This document shows positions 8,454-21,594 of a stretch of DNA of 39,619 nt, piece after piece (the stretch's first letter is position 1; each line of letters begins with the position of its first letter). A program made the position numbers and the translations under genes. Below the pieces are notes generated by a model. The model searched no databases. It was not told the origin of the DNA and worked only from the letters and a program-made list of their open reading frames with translations. The stretch is from contig JAFKGN010000169.1 in assembly GCA_017307205.1 (NCBI GenBank), positions 1-39,619 of the forward strand, read 5' to 3'. The DNA comes from Caulobacterales bacterium. Its GTDB lineage: Bacteria; Pseudomonadota; Alphaproteobacteria; Caulobacterales; Caulobacteraceae.

Positions 8454-9257
8454 TCAGTGGGCGAAGGTCAGCAGCAGCAGGCCGCCGCCGCCGACGATGA
8501 TGCGCCACCAGCCGAACAGGCCGTAGCCGCGCTTGGCCACAAAGGCGAGCATGGTTTTGATGACCACCAGGCCGGACAGGAACGACACCACGAAGCCGAT
8601 GGCGATCAGGCCGGCGCTGTCCATGTTGATCAGGTCGCGGCTCTTGTAGAGGTCGTAGGCGAAGGCCGCGACCATGGTCGGGATGGCCAGGAAGAAGCTG
8701 AACTCGGCCGCCGAGCGCTTGTCGCCGCCGAGCAGCAGGGCGCCGACGATCGTTGAGCCAGAGCGCGACACCCCGGGCACCATCGACAGGCACTGAAACA
8801 CCCCGATGCCGAGCGACGTCAGCCAGGGATACTTCATCGAGTCCTTATAGCGCGGCTCGGGCGCGAAGCGGTCGATGACCAACAGCACCACGCCACCGAT
8901 CAGCAGCGACCAGCAGATCACCGCCGGGCTTTCGAACAGCACCGCCTTGATGAAGTCGTGCAGGGCGAGACCCAGCACCACGGCGGGCAGGAAGGCGATC
9001 AGGATCGACAGGGCGAACCGCCGCGCCTCGGCCGACGTCGGCAGGCCGACCAGCACCGACCACAGCCTCTGAAAATACAGCGCCACCACCGCCAGGATCG
9101 CGCCCAGCTGGATCAGCACCACGAAGGTGTCCCAGGTCGGGCCCTGCAGGCCGAGAGCGGTCTTGGCCAGGAGGAGGTGGCCGGTGGACGACACGGGGAT
9201 GAACTCGGTGAGGCCCTCGACGAGTCCGAGGACGATGGCGCTAAGCCAGTCTGGCAT
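8454..9257 (-). CDS. uppP: Undecaprenyl-diphosphatase UppP (BacA)
   Basis: Integral membrane enzyme that dephosphorylates undecaprenyl pyrophosphate and so recycles the lipid carrier for peptidoglycan and other envelope polymers. The 267-residue length matches the family. The two signature motifs are present: EGLTEFIPVSSTGHLLL near residue 14-30 and PGVSRSGSTI near 165. There are about eight hydrophobic helices. No convincing Shine-Dalgarno sequence is visible before the ATG at 9257. The Fur-box-like palindrome at 9290-9304 lies only 32 bases upstream of this start. Confidence 0.96.
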   Translation of the reverse strand: MPDWLSAIVLGLVEGLTEFIPVSSTGHLLLAKTALGLQGPTWDTFVVLIQLGAILAVVALYFQRLWSVLVGLPTSAEARRFALSILIAFLPAVVLGLALHDFIKAVLFESPAVICWSLLIGGVVLLVIDRFAPEPRYKDSMKYPWLTSLGIGVFQCLSMVPGVSRSGSTIVGALLLGGDKRSAAEFSFFLAIPTMVAAFAYDLYKSRDLINMDSAGLIAIGFVVSFLSGLVVIKTMLAFVAKRGYGLFGWWRIIVGGGGLLLLTFAH

Positions 9258-9289
9258 GGGGAAAATTACCGTTGGTCAAATGGGTTGAC

Positions 9290-9304
9290 TGATAACCATT
9301 ATCA
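9290..9304. promoter_or_regulatory. Fur box-like palindrome between uppP and gltD
   Basis: TGATAACCATTATCA is a perfect 7-1-7 inverted repeat apart from one C/T position. It differs from the classical Fur 7-1-7 consensus TGATAATNATTATCA at a single base. It sits in an AT-rich island unusual for this GC-rich genome, 32 bases from the uppP start and about 145 bases from the gltD start. Which promoter it controls is inference; gltD-gltB encode an Fe-S flavoenzyme, which makes iron control plausible. Confidence 0.6.
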
Positions 9305-9365
9305 CCCTGCCAAAAACACGGTCATTTCGCCAAACGCCGCGCAAAACTGGTCGAATGATTTTACT

Positions 9366-9420
9366 ATCGCGTTTTCGAGGTTGAAGTTTGCCGCTTTATG
9401 CCGCCGGCAATCGCGTTTTC
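9366..9420 (+). repeat. 11-bp direct repeat ATCGCGTTTTC upstream of gltD
   Basis: ATCGCGTTTTC occurs at 9366-9376 and again at 9410-9420, 44 bases apart start to start (about four helical turns). Both copies lie in the gltD leader, the second ending 28 bases before the start codon. This spacing would suit two copies of a regulator binding on one face of the DNA, but no named regulator can be assigned. Confidence 0.4.
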
Positions 9421-9448
9421 CCCGGAAAGCGCCTTCAGGGGAAGCGGC

Positions 9449-10888
9449 ATGGCCGAGCGCATGTTGAAATTCACCGTCGTCCAGCGCCAGACGCCCGACA
9501 AGCGTGGCGCAGAGACGCGGTCCGGCGATTTCCACGAAATCTACGCCGATTTCATTGACGCTAAAGCGAAAGAGCAGGCGTCGCGCTGCTCGCAGTGCGG
9601 CGTGCCGTTCTGCCAATCGCATTGCCCGCTGCACAACAACATCCCCGACTGGCTGCGGATGACCGCCGAAGGCCGCCTGGAGGAAGCCTACGCCCTGTCG
9701 CAGGCCACCAACTCCATGCCGGAAGTCTGCGGCCGTATCTGCCCGCAGGATCGCCTGTGCGAAGGCAACTGCGTGATCGAGCAGTCGGGCCACGGCACCG
9801 TGACCATCGGCTCGGTCGAACGCTACCTGACCGACAAAGCCTGGGAGAACGGCCGGGTGAAGCCGCACGTCGCCCGCGCTGATCGCGGCCAGTCGGTCGG
9901 CATCGTCGGCGCCGGCCCGGCCGGCCTCGCCGCCGCCGAGCGTCTGCGCGAGGAAGGCTACAAGGTCACCGTCTACGACCGTCATGACCGCCCCGGCGGC
10001 CTCCTGATCTACGGCATCCCCGGCTTCAAGCTGGAGAAGGACGTCGTCGAGCGCCGCACGCAACGGCTCGCGGACGGCGGCGTCGTCTTCAAGCTGGGTT
10101 TCGAAGTCGGCAAGGACGCCAGCCTCGCCGACCTGCGCGCGGAGCACGACGCGGTGCTGATCGCCGTCGGCGTCTATGCCGCGCGCGAGCTGACCACCCC
10201 GGGCGCCGGCTCCACGGGCGTGGCCGCGGCACTCGACTATCTGATCGCCTCCAACCGTCGCAGCCTCGGTGACGAGGTCGACGCCCCGCACCTGGAAGCG
10301 GCCGGCAAGGACGTGGTCGTGGTCGGCGGCGGCGACACCGCCATGGACTGCGTGCGCACCGCCGTCCGCCAAGGCGCCAAGTCGGTCACCTGCCTCTATC
10401 GCCGCGACAAGGCCAACATGCCGGGCTCGATGCGCGAAGTGGCCAACGCCGAGGAAGAAGGCGTGGTCTTCGAATGGCTGGCCGCCCCGCGCGCCCTGCT
10501 GGGCGAAGCCGACCATGTCAGCGGCGTCCGCTCGGCCCGCATGCGCCTCGGAGCGCCCGACGCCTCCGGCCGTCAATCGCCTGAGGAGATCGAAGGCGCC
10601 GACTTCGAAAAGCCCGCCCAGCTGGTCATCAAGGCCCTCGGCTTCGAGCCCGAGGACCTGCCGACGCAATGGTCCGCGCCGGACCTGAAGACCACGCGCT
10701 GGGGCACGGTGAAGGCCGACCTGCGCACCCTGCAGACCAACCTGGACGGCGTGTTCGCCGCCGGCGACATCGTTCGCGGCGCCTCGCTGGTGGTCTGGGC
10801 CATCCGTGACGGCCGCGATGCGGCCGAAGCCATGCATCGCTACCTGCGCGCCAAGGTCGAAGGACCGGCGCTGGCGGCCGCGGAGTAA
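9449..10888 (+). CDS. gltD: Glutamate synthase (NADPH) small subunit GltD
   Basis: Beta subunit of glutamate synthase. It takes electrons from NADPH through FAD and passes them via Fe-S clusters to the large subunit for conversion of 2-oxoglutarate and glutamine to two glutamates. The N-terminal 4Fe-4S domain has CSQCGVPFCQSHCP and CGRICPQDRLCEGNC. The FAD-binding site VGIVGAGPAGLAAAERL and NADPH-binding site VVVVGGGDTAMDC follow. The ATG at 9449 (MAERMLKF) is chosen because AGGGGAA lies just upstream at 9436-9442; an in-frame ATG at 9398 would add 17 residues not typical of the family. It yields 479 residues. The stop is five bases before gltB, so the two are translationally linked. Confidence 0.96.
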   Translation: MAERMLKFTVVQRQTPDKRGAETRSGDFHEIYADFIDAKAKEQASRCSQCGVPFCQSHCPLHNNIPDWLRMTAEGRLEEAYALSQATNSMPEVCGRICPQDRLCEGNCVIEQSGHGTVTIGSVERYLTDKAWENGRVKPHVARADRGQSVGIVGAGPAGLAAAERLREEGYKVTVYDRHDRPGGLLIYGIPGFKLEKDVVERRTQRLADGGVVFKLGFEVGKDASLADLRAEHDAVLIAVGVYAARELTTPGAGSTGVAAALDYLIASNRRSLGDEVDAPHLEAAGKDVVVVGGGDTAMDCVRTAVRQGAKSVTCLYRRDKANMPGSMREVANAEEEGVVFEWLAAPRALLGEADHVSGVRSARMRLGAPDASGRQSPEEIEGADFEKPAQLVIKALGFEPEDLPTQWSAPDLKTTRWGTVKADLRTLQTNLDGVFAAGDIVRGASLVVWAIRDGRDAAEAMHRYLRAKVEGPALAAAE

Positions 10889-10893
10889 CTGAC

Positions 10894-15468
<4,575 letters not shown>

Positions 15469-15478
15469 CCTGAGAAAT

Positions 15479-15508
15479 CGATGTCGCGCCCCCTGGGGTG
15501 CGACATCG
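15479..15508 (+). terminator. Hairpin after gltB, probable operon end
   Basis: CGATGTCGC at 15479-15487 pairs with GCGACATCG at 15500-15508, extended inward by a G/T pair and CCCC/GGGG. It starts 11 bases after the gltB stop. No T-tract follows, so it may stop transcription weakly, act with Rho, or protect the 3' end of the mRNA. Confidence 0.6.
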
Positions 15509-15581
15509 ACGCCCGCGTAGTGAACGGGCTCTTAACGGCTTTGGCGTTTAGGGTGGCGTTGAACTGCGTCGCACCACCGGC

Positions 15582-16268
15582 ATGAGCCTCGAACGAACTC
15601 TCCACCACTTCCCGCTCGACCCCGCCTCACGCCAGGTTCGCCTGGTGCTGGGCGAAAAGCGCCTGCCGTTCACGGATGTGGTGGTGCGCTATTGGGAAGG
15701 GCCGCGCGACTTCACCGCGCTCAATCCCTCCGGCCTGACGCCGGTGCTGGTCGAGACCCAGGGTGGTCGCAGCCTGACCATCTGCGAGAACCGGGCGATC
15801 CTTGAGCATCTTGAGGAGCAGGTCCCCGAGCCGTCGCTGCTGGGCCGGGAACCCGAGGAGCGCGCCGAGGCGCGTCGCCTGCTCGAATGGTTCGACCGCA
15901 AGTTCAATTTCGAGGTCAACGGCCTGCTGCTGCACGAGAAGATGGAGCGGCGGGTGCTCGGCCTTGGCGCGCCGGATCTCGGCGCCCTGCGGCGCGGCCG
16001 CGAAGCCCTGCGCGCCCACCTGGTCTATATCGAAGGCCTGCTGGAGGCCCGCGACTGGCTGGCCGGCCGTCGTCTCAGCCTCGCCGACTTCGCGGCGGCG
16101 GCGCACCTGTCGGTGATCGACTACTTCGGCGACGTGCCTTGGCGCGACTTCCCGAGCGCCAAGACCTGGTACATGAAGCTGAAATCCCGCCCCTGCTTCC
16201 GCCCGATCCTCGCCGATCGCTGGCCGGGACTCGCGCCAGCCGCCTTCTACGACGACCTGGATTTCTGA
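15582..16268 (+). CDS. Glutathione S-transferase family protein
   Basis: A 228-residue cytosolic GST-fold protein. The N-terminal thioredoxin-like domain starts TLHHFPLDPASRQVRLVLGEK and includes NPSGLTPVLVE (the cis-proline loop that binds the glutathione backbone) and ENRAILEHLEE. An all-helical C-terminal domain follows, with SLADFAAAAHLSVIDYFGDV, the usual N-capping box region of GSTs. The S/R at the domain start (position ~17) could be the glutathione-activating residue. Substrate unknown. It lies 19 bases upstream of queG on the same strand and may be cotranscribed. Confidence 0.88.
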   Translation: MSLERTLHHFPLDPASRQVRLVLGEKRLPFTDVVVRYWEGPRDFTALNPSGLTPVLVETQGGRSLTICENRAILEHLEEQVPEPSLLGREPEERAEARRLLEWFDRKFNFEVNGLLLHEKMERRVLGLGAPDLGALRRGREALRAHLVYIEGLLEARDWLAGRRLSLADFAAAAHLSVIDYFGDVPWRDFPSAKTWYMKLKSRPCFRPILADRWPGLAPAAFYDDLDF

Positions 16269-16287
16269 GACGGCGCTATAAGAGCGC

Positions 16288-17394
16288 GTGTCTTCCATCC
16301 TCGACCCCCGCAACCTGATCCGAACCGAGGCCCTGCGCCTGGGCTTCGATGTCGTGGGCTTCGCCTCAGCCGCTGATCCCTGGCCGGCCGGGGCGCGTCT
16401 GGCGGAGTTCGTCGAGGCCGGGCGGCACGGCGAGATGGAATGGATGGAGACGACGCGGGAGCGTCGCAGCCACCCCACCGCCATGTGGGGCGAGGCGCGC
16501 TCGGCCGTGGTGCTCGGCGTCAACTACGGACCCGACCGCAACCCGCTCGAAGCGCTCGAAGACCCGTCGCGGGCCGCGATCTCGGTCTACGCTCAGGGCG
16601 ACGACTACCATGAGGTGATCAAGAAGCGGCTGAAGCTGCTGGCGGGCTGGATGCAGCGCACCTTCGGCGGCGATGTGAAGGTGTTCGTCGACACCGCCCC
16701 GTTGATGGAAAAGCCCCTGGCCCAGATCGCCGGGCTGGGCTGGCAGGGCAAGCACACCAACCTCGTCTCGCGCGAGCTCGGCTCCTGGCTGTTTCTCGGC
16801 TCGGTGCTGACCAGCCTCGACCTGCCGACCGACGCTGCCGGCGACCAGCACTGCGGCGCCTGCCGCGCCTGTCTCGACGTCTGCCCGACCCAGGCCTTTC
16901 CCGCGCCGTTCCAGCTCGACGCGCGGCGCTGCATCTCCTACCTGACCATCGAGCTGAAGGGGCCGATCCCGGCCGAATTCCGCCCCCTGCTCGGCAACCG
17001 CATCTACGGTTGCGACGACTGCCTGGCCGTCTGCCCGTGGAACAAGTTCGCCCGCACGGCCCGCGAGACCGCCTTCCACGCTCGTGACGCCCTGCGCGGC
17101 CCGCTGCTCGCCGAGCTTGTCGCCTTGGATGACGCCGCCTTCCGGGCGATGTTCTCGAAAAGCCCGGTCAAGCGCATCGGCCGCGACCGCTTCGTGCGCA
17201 ATGTGCTCTACGCCCTGGGCAACAGCGGCGATGCTGGCCTTGCGACTGCGGTGACGCCGCTGCTGGCAGATCCGAATCCCATCGTGCGCGGCGCGGCGGT
17301 CTGGGCGACGCGACAGCTGCTCGGCGACGAGGCCCTGCCGTTTCACAACACGGCGGAGAGCGACCCCGACGTCCTCGCCGAGTGGGCGGCCTAG
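16288..17394 (+). CDS. queG: Epoxyqueuosine reductase QueG
   Basis: Cobalamin- and Fe-S-dependent enzyme for the last step of queuosine synthesis, reduction of epoxyqueuosine in the tRNA wobble position. The GTG start at 16288 gives [21 protein letters not shown] and 368 residues, a usual length. The two 4Fe-4S motifs are [17 protein letters not shown] and [38 protein letters not shown] contains the catalytic and cobalamin-contacting region. The C-terminal ~70 residues form HEAT-like repeats. The stop shares CTAG with the convergent hydrolase gene. Confidence 0.95.
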   Translation: MSSILDPRNLIRTEALRLGFDVVGFASAADPWPAGARLAEFVEAGRHGEMEWMETTRERRSHPTAMWGEARSAVVLGVNYGPDRNPLEALEDPSRAAISVYAQGDDYHEVIKKRLKLLAGWMQRTFGGDVKVFVDTAPLMEKPLAQIAGLGWQGKHTNLVSRELGSWLFLGSVLTSLDLPTDAAGDQHCGACRACLDVCPTQAFPAPFQLDARRCISYLTIELKGPIPAEFRPLLGNRIYGCDDCLAVCPWNKFARTARETAFHARDALRGPLLAELVALDDAAFRAMFSKSPVKRIGRDRFVRNVLYALGNSGDAGLATAVTPLLADPNPIVRGAAVWATRQLLGDEALPFHNTAESDPDVLAEWAA

Positions 17395-18260
17395 GGCGCG
17401 TCCGCCAGCAGCTGCTGGATCGCCGTCCAGGCCTCGGGCTCGGTCAGCTCCGGCGCGTGGCCGACGCGGGGGACTTCGACGTAACGCAGGTCGGGCGCCG
17501 CCTCGCGCATGCGGGCGGCGATGTCGGCGTCGATCAGGTCGGAAAGCCCACCGCGCACCAGCAGGGTCGGCCCACAGGCGACAAGTCCCTTGAACAGCGG
17601 CCAAAGGTCCGGGGCGGGGCCGGTCGGAGCGACCTTGAACGGCGCAGAGATGTCCGGGTCGTAGGCCAGGGCCAGGGCGCCGTCGTCGCCCTGGTCGAAC
17701 AGGCGGCGGGCGAAGCGGTCCCAGTCGGCGGTCTCGTAGTCGGGGAAGGCGACGCCGTTGATCATCGCCGCATAGGCGCCGGCCTGAGCCCAGGTCGTGA
17801 CCGGTTCCCCGCCGCCGACATAGCCGCCGATGCGCTTCAGCCCGACGGGCGAGAGTTCCGGCCCGACGTCGTTGAGCACGGAGCCCGCCACCGCCTTGGG
17901 GTTCATGGCCGCCACCACCATGGTGATCAGCCCGCCCATCGAGGTGCCGACGAATACCGCCCGCTCGATGCCCTGGTCGGCCATCAGCGCCAGCACGTCG
18001 CCAGCATAGATCGGCGGCTGGTAGCGCATCGGGTCGGGATCGCGCGCCGAGAGACCCCGGCCGCGCACGTCGACGGCGATGGTTCGCCGTCCGAGCGCGG
18101 CGATGCGCGGTGCGAGGTCCTCGAAATCGCGGGCGTTGCGGGTCAGGCCGTGAATGCAGATCACCGGCGTCGCCGTGCCGCCCGACGGCGAGGCGTAGTC
18201 GCGGGCATGCAGGCGAAGGCCGTCGGCGGCGGTCCAGTAGATGTCGGTGAACATGGCCAT
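17391..18260 (-). CDS. Alpha/beta hydrolase
   Basis: A 289-residue alpha/beta-fold hydrolase, probably an esterase or related enzyme. The oxyanion loop is [13 protein letters not shown], the nucleophile elbow [13 protein letters not shown] (serine in GTSMGG), the acid lies probably in [12 protein letters not shown], and the catalytic histidine in [16 protein letters not shown]. The start is weakly defined: an ATG at 18260 followed two codons later by another (MAMFTDIYW), and the second fits the family start as well. No signal peptide. Substrate is not deducible. Neighbours are queG (convergent) and a glycosyltransferase (divergent). Confidence 0.88.
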   Translation of the reverse strand: MAMFTDIYWTAADGLRLHARDYASPSGGTATPVICIHGLTRNARDFEDLAPRIAALGRRTIAVDVRGRGLSARDPDPMRYQPPIYAGDVLALMADQGIERAVFVGTSMGGLITMVVAAMNPKAVAGSVLNDVGPELSPVGLKRIGGYVGGGEPVTTWAQAGAYAAMINGVAFPDYETADWDRFARRLFDQGDDGALALAYDPDISAPFKVAPTGPAPDLWPLFKGLVACGPTLLVRGGLSDLIDADIAARMREAAPDLRYVEVPRVGHAPELTEPEAWTAIQQLLADAP

Positions 18261-18309
18261 GAAGGTAGCCCTCTCGCCAAGCGCCTGACCAGCGGCGATA
18301 AGCGGCGCG

Positions 18310-19323
18310 ATGGTCGCCGCTCCTTCCTTGCCGAAACCGCCCGCCTCGCCGGCCGTGAGCGTGGTGATCGTCGCCTACCAGAGCGGTGCGCTGCTGGCTG
18401 AGGCCATCGCCGGCCTGGCCGCCCAGACCTTCCGCGACTTTGAGGTCATCCTGGTCGACAACGCCTCGACCGACGGCGCGCCCCAGGCCGTCGCCAAGGC
18501 CCACGCAGGCCTCAAGCTGATCGAGGCCGGCGCCAACCTCGGCTTCGCCGCCGCCAACAATCTGGCCGCCCGCACGGCCAAGGGCCGCTGGCTCGCCCTG
18601 CTCAATCCGGACGCCACGCCCGAGCCTGAATGGCTGGCCGAGCTGCTGGCCGCCGCCGCCCGCCATCCCGACGCCCGTTGCCTGACCAGCCTGCAGCTCG
18701 ACGCCGCCGATCCGACCCGCCTCGATGGTGCCGGCGACGTGATGACCTGCGCCGGCATCCCCTTCCGCGGCGGCTACCGCCGCAAGCGCCCCAAGGCGCT
18801 GGACGAGGGCGAGGTGTTCAGCGCCTGCGGCGCCGCCATGCTGATCGACCGCTGGGTGTTCATCGACCTCGGCGGCTTCGACGAACGGTTCTTCTGCTAC
18901 TGCGAGGACGTCGATCTCGGCTATCGCCTGCGGTTGGCCGGAGAGCGCGTGCGGCTGGCGCCTAAGGCGGTGGTCCACCACGTCGGCTCGGCGACCCTCG
19001 GCGTCCGCTCCGACTTCGCCCTCTTCCACGGCTCGCGCAATCGGGTGTGGACCTTCGTCAAGAACACCCCGTCGGCCATGCTGTGGTGGTCAGCGCCCCT
19101 GCACGCGGCGGTCACGGCCGGGCTCCTGCTGCTGCACCTGCGGCGGCGCGACGCCGGGCCGGTGGTGCGCGGCATCCGCGCGGCGCTGAACGACCTCACG
19201 CCCGTCCTCACCCAGCGACGGGCGATCCAGGCGGCGCGCAAGACGCCCGCCGTCGAGATTCTGCGCGCGATGGCCCTCGACCCCGTGGCCTTCCTCGGCC
19301 GAAGGATCGTCATCCGCAGCTAG
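18310..19323 (+). CDS. Family 2 glycosyltransferase (rhamnosyltransferase-like)
   Basis: Inverting GT-A glycosyltransferase of 337 residues, likely acting in surface polysaccharide or glycolipid synthesis at the cytoplasmic membrane face. Features: SVVIVAYQSGALL (start of the Rossmann fold), VDNASTDGAP, NLGFAAANN, LLNPDATPEPEWL (the DxD-like metal/nucleotide site of this group), and GGFDERFFCYCEDVDLGYRLR (catalytic ED region). The C-terminal part has a short hydrophobic stretch near residue 265-280 that may contact the membrane. It is not in a polysaccharide cluster here. Its stop shares CTAG with the convergent argE. Confidence 0.9.
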   Translation: MVAAPSLPKPPASPAVSVVIVAYQSGALLAEAIAGLAAQTFRDFEVILVDNASTDGAPQAVAKAHAGLKLIEAGANLGFAAANNLAARTAKGRWLALLNPDATPEPEWLAELLAAAARHPDARCLTSLQLDAADPTRLDGAGDVMTCAGIPFRGGYRRKRPKALDEGEVFSACGAAMLIDRWVFIDLGGFDERFFCYCEDVDLGYRLRLAGERVRLAPKAVVHHVGSATLGVRSDFALFHGSRNRVWTFVKNTPSAMLWWSAPLHAAVTAGLLLLHLRRRDAGPVVRGIRAALNDLTPVLTQRRAIQAARKTPAVEILRAMALDPVAFLGRRIVIRS

Positions 19324-20492
19324 GCCTGCAGGTCCTCGATCAGTCGCGCCATGAAGGCCGCGCCGCGCTGCATCTGGCTGACCTCAACGTACTCGTCCGG
19401 CTGGTGCGCCTGCTCGATCGAGCCCGGGCCACAGATCACCACCGAGAAGCCCGCGCCCTGGAACTGGCCGGCCTCGGCCGCGTAGCTGACCACGCGCGGC
19501 GGACCGTTGTCGCCGGCCAGGCGGCGGGCCAGGGCCTCGGCGGCGCCGTCAGGCTCCGGCGCGAAGCCAGGGGTCAGCGAGCGGGTCTCGATCTTCACGC
19601 CGCACTCGGGGAAGCGGGCCTTGATCTCGGCGTCGGCCCGCGCCGCCTCGGCGAAGAAATCGGCGAGGATGGATTGCGGATCGGCCGGGGGCGGGCAGCG
19701 CAGGTCGAACAGGAAGACGCACTCGCGGGCCAGGATATTGACCGCCGTGCCGCCGTTCACCTGGCCGACCGTCAGGGTCGGATAGGCGGGCGCGAACAGC
19801 GAGTTCGGGTTGGCCTCGGCCGCCAGTTTCTCGGACAGGGCGACGAGGCGGCTCATCAGCTTGATGGCGACCATGTTGGCCGACAGCCCCTGCGTCGGCA
19901 GGCTGGAATGGGCCTCGCGGCCGGTGACGGTCACCCGGAAGGTGGCGATGCCCTTGTGACCGCTGACCGCCTGCATGTCGGTGGGCTCGCCGACCACCAC
20001 GGCGGAGACCTTGGGGAACTCGCGGGCGATCACCGCGATCATGTCCGGCGCCCCCAGGCAGCCGACTTCCTCGTCATAAGAGAAGGCGAGGTGGGCCGGG
20101 CGCTTGAGCGAGCCCGCCGCCAGGTCCGGGGCGGCGGCCAGCGCCAGGGCCAGGAACCCCTTCATGTCGCAGGTTCCACGCCCGTAGAGCCGTCCGTCCT
20201 TCTCGGTCAGGAGCCAGGGGTCGGTGCTCCAGGGCTGGCCATCGACCGGCACCACATCGGTGTGGCCCGAGAGCACGACGCCGCCGTCGACCTTCGGACC
20301 GAGGGTGGCGACAAGGTTGGTCTTGTGGCCGTCGTGGTGGGGCACGCGGCGGGTCTCGACGCCCAGATCGGCGAGATAGGCCTCCACCCACTCGACCAGG
20401 GCGAGGTTGGAATTGCGCGAGGTGGTGTCGAAAGCGACCAGGCGGGCGAGGATGTCGACGGCGCGCTGGGCCAGGGCTTCGGTGGACGTCAT
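19320..20492 (-). CDS. argE: Acetylornithine deacetylase (M20 family)
   Basis: Cytoplasmic zinc enzyme releasing ornithine from N-acetylornithine in arginine synthesis. The ATG at 20492 (MTSTEALAQ) gives 390 residues; a TTG two codons upstream is less likely. Motifs: VVLSGHTDVVPVDGQPW (zinc histidine and Asp), YGRGTCDMKGFLAL (bridging Asp), FSYDEEVGCLGA (catalytic Glu pair) and CGPGSIEQAHQPDEYV (C-terminal zinc histidine). GREAHSSLPTQGLSA marks the dimerisation domain. The family also contains succinyl-diaminopimelate desuccinylases, but the CDMKGF and GSIEQAHQPDE segments favour ArgE. Confidence 0.9.
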   Translation of the reverse strand: MTSTEALAQRAVDILARLVAFDTTSRNSNLALVEWVEAYLADLGVETRRVPHHDGHKTNLVATLGPKVDGGVVLSGHTDVVPVDGQPWSTDPWLLTEKDGRLYGRGTCDMKGFLALALAAAPDLAAGSLKRPAHLAFSYDEEVGCLGAPDMIAVIAREFPKVSAVVVGEPTDMQAVSGHKGIATFRVTVTGREAHSSLPTQGLSANMVAIKLMSRLVALSEKLAAEANPNSLFAPAYPTLTVGQVNGGTAVNILARECVFLFDLRCPPPADPQSILADFFAEAARADAEIKARFPECGVKIETRSLTPGFAPEPDGAAEALARRLAGDNGPPRVVSYAAEAGQFQGAGFSVVICGPGSIEQAHQPDEYVEVSQMQRGAAFMARLIEDLQA

Positions 20493-20620
20493 CGCCAAAC
20501 TCTAGACCCCGTTCGGCCGCCCCGCCACGCCTTGCGGCACTCCAAACCGGCCGCAAACGCCCAAACGCCGTGCAACCGGGCATGACAGAGGCCCGGCAGG
20601 AACGCTAAACAGCCTGCGCC

Positions 20621-21463
20621 ATGATCCTGACCCTCTCCTGCCCCGACCGCCCCGGCATCGTCGCCCGCGTCTCGACCTTCCTGTTCGACGCCGGCTGCAA
20701 CATCCTCGACGCGCAGCAATTCGACGACCAGGAGACCGGTCGCTTCTTCATGCGGGTGGTGTTCGACCCGGCGCAGTCCAACGTCGCCGACCTTCGCCTG
20801 AGCTTCGCCGAGATCGCGGCCGGCTTCTCGATGACCTGGCGTATGCGCGACCGGGCCGTGCGGCAGAAGGTGCTGATCCTCGCGTCGCGCTTCGACCACT
20901 GCCTGGCCGACCTGTTGTACCGCTGGCGCATCGACGAGCTGCCGATGGACATCGTCGCCGTGGTCTCGAACCACCCGGCCGACAGCTTCCCGCACGTCGA
21001 CCTCTCCGACCTGCCCTTCCACCACCTGCCGATCAGCAAGGAGACGAAGCTGGAGCAGGAGGCCGCGCTGTGGTCGCTGATCCGCGAGACCGGCGCCGAG
21101 CTGGTCGTGCTCGCCCGCTACATGCAGGTGTTGTCGGAAGGCCTCTCGGCCAAGCTCGAGGGGCGCTGCATCAACATCCACCACTCGTTCCTGCCGGGCT
21201 TCAAGGGCTCCAAGCCCTATCACCAGGCGCATGCGCGCGGCGTGAAGGTGATCGGGGCCAGCGCCCACTACGTCACCGGCGACCTCGACGAAGGCCCGAT
21301 CATCGAACAGGACGTCGAGCGCATCAGCCACCGCGATACGCCCGAAGACCTGATCCGCAAGGGCCGCGACATCGAACGCCGCGTCCTGGCCCGCGCCGTG
21401 CGCTGGCAGCTGGAAGACCGCGTCCTGCTCAACGGCCGCAAGACGGTGGTGTTTACCGACTGA
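20621..21463 (+). CDS. purU: Formyltetrahydrofolate deformylase PurU
   Basis: Hydrolyses 10-formyltetrahydrofolate to formate and tetrahydrofolate, feeding formate to purine synthesis and balancing one-carbon pools. The 280-residue protein has an N-terminal ACT domain ([21 protein letters not shown]) for effector binding, then the formyltransferase fold with [28 protein letters not shown] and the catalytic [17 protein letters not shown] segment, ending [18 protein letters not shown]. Length and domain order are standard. Divergent from argE. Confidence 0.95.
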   Translation: MILTLSCPDRPGIVARVSTFLFDAGCNILDAQQFDDQETGRFFMRVVFDPAQSNVADLRLSFAEIAAGFSMTWRMRDRAVRQKVLILASRFDHCLADLLYRWRIDELPMDIVAVVSNHPADSFPHVDLSDLPFHHLPISKETKLEQEAALWSLIRETGAELVVLARYMQVLSEGLSAKLEGRCINIHHSFLPGFKGSKPYHQAHARGVKVIGASAHYVTGDLDEGPIIEQDVERISHRDTPEDLIRKGRDIERRVLARAVRWQLEDRVLLNGRKTVVFTD

Positions 21464-21473
21464 GGAACGAACT

Positions 21474-21583
21474 CCTCGTCCTTCGAGGCTCGCATTGCTC
21501 GCACCTCAGGATGAGGACTTCGACTGCGAGCTTTCAGTAGCCCTCATCCTGAGGCGCCGCGAAGCGGCCCCGAAGGACGAGGG
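21474..21583. repeat. Intergenic palindromic repeat element made of two inverted ~42-bp half units
   Basis: The left half starts CCTCGTCCTTCGAGGC and ends CCTCAGGATGAGG. The right half is its inverted near copy, running from CCCTCATCCTGAGG to GCCCCGAAGGACGAGG. Each half can also fold alone, because CCTCGTCCT pairs with AGGATGAGG with one wobble; the right half has an inner GCCGC-TTC-GCGGC hairpin. It fills the space between purU and the FKBP gene stops. This looks like the small mobile palindromic repeats spread between genes in many alphaproteobacterial genomes. In this position it can act as a bidirectional transcript end. Confidence 0.8.
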
Positions 21584-21594
21584 CGGTCTCCGCA

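Noticed and set aside
9398..9448. Upstream ATG giving a 17-residue longer GltD
   Set aside because: The ribosome site AGGGGAA sits before the ATG at 9449, and the family starts near MAERMLKF.
16366..19029. 887-codon frame on the minus strand
   Set aside because: It runs across queG, the hydrolase in another frame and the glycosyltransferase. The protein is Ala/Arg/Gly-rich without motifs, a shadow of three real genes.
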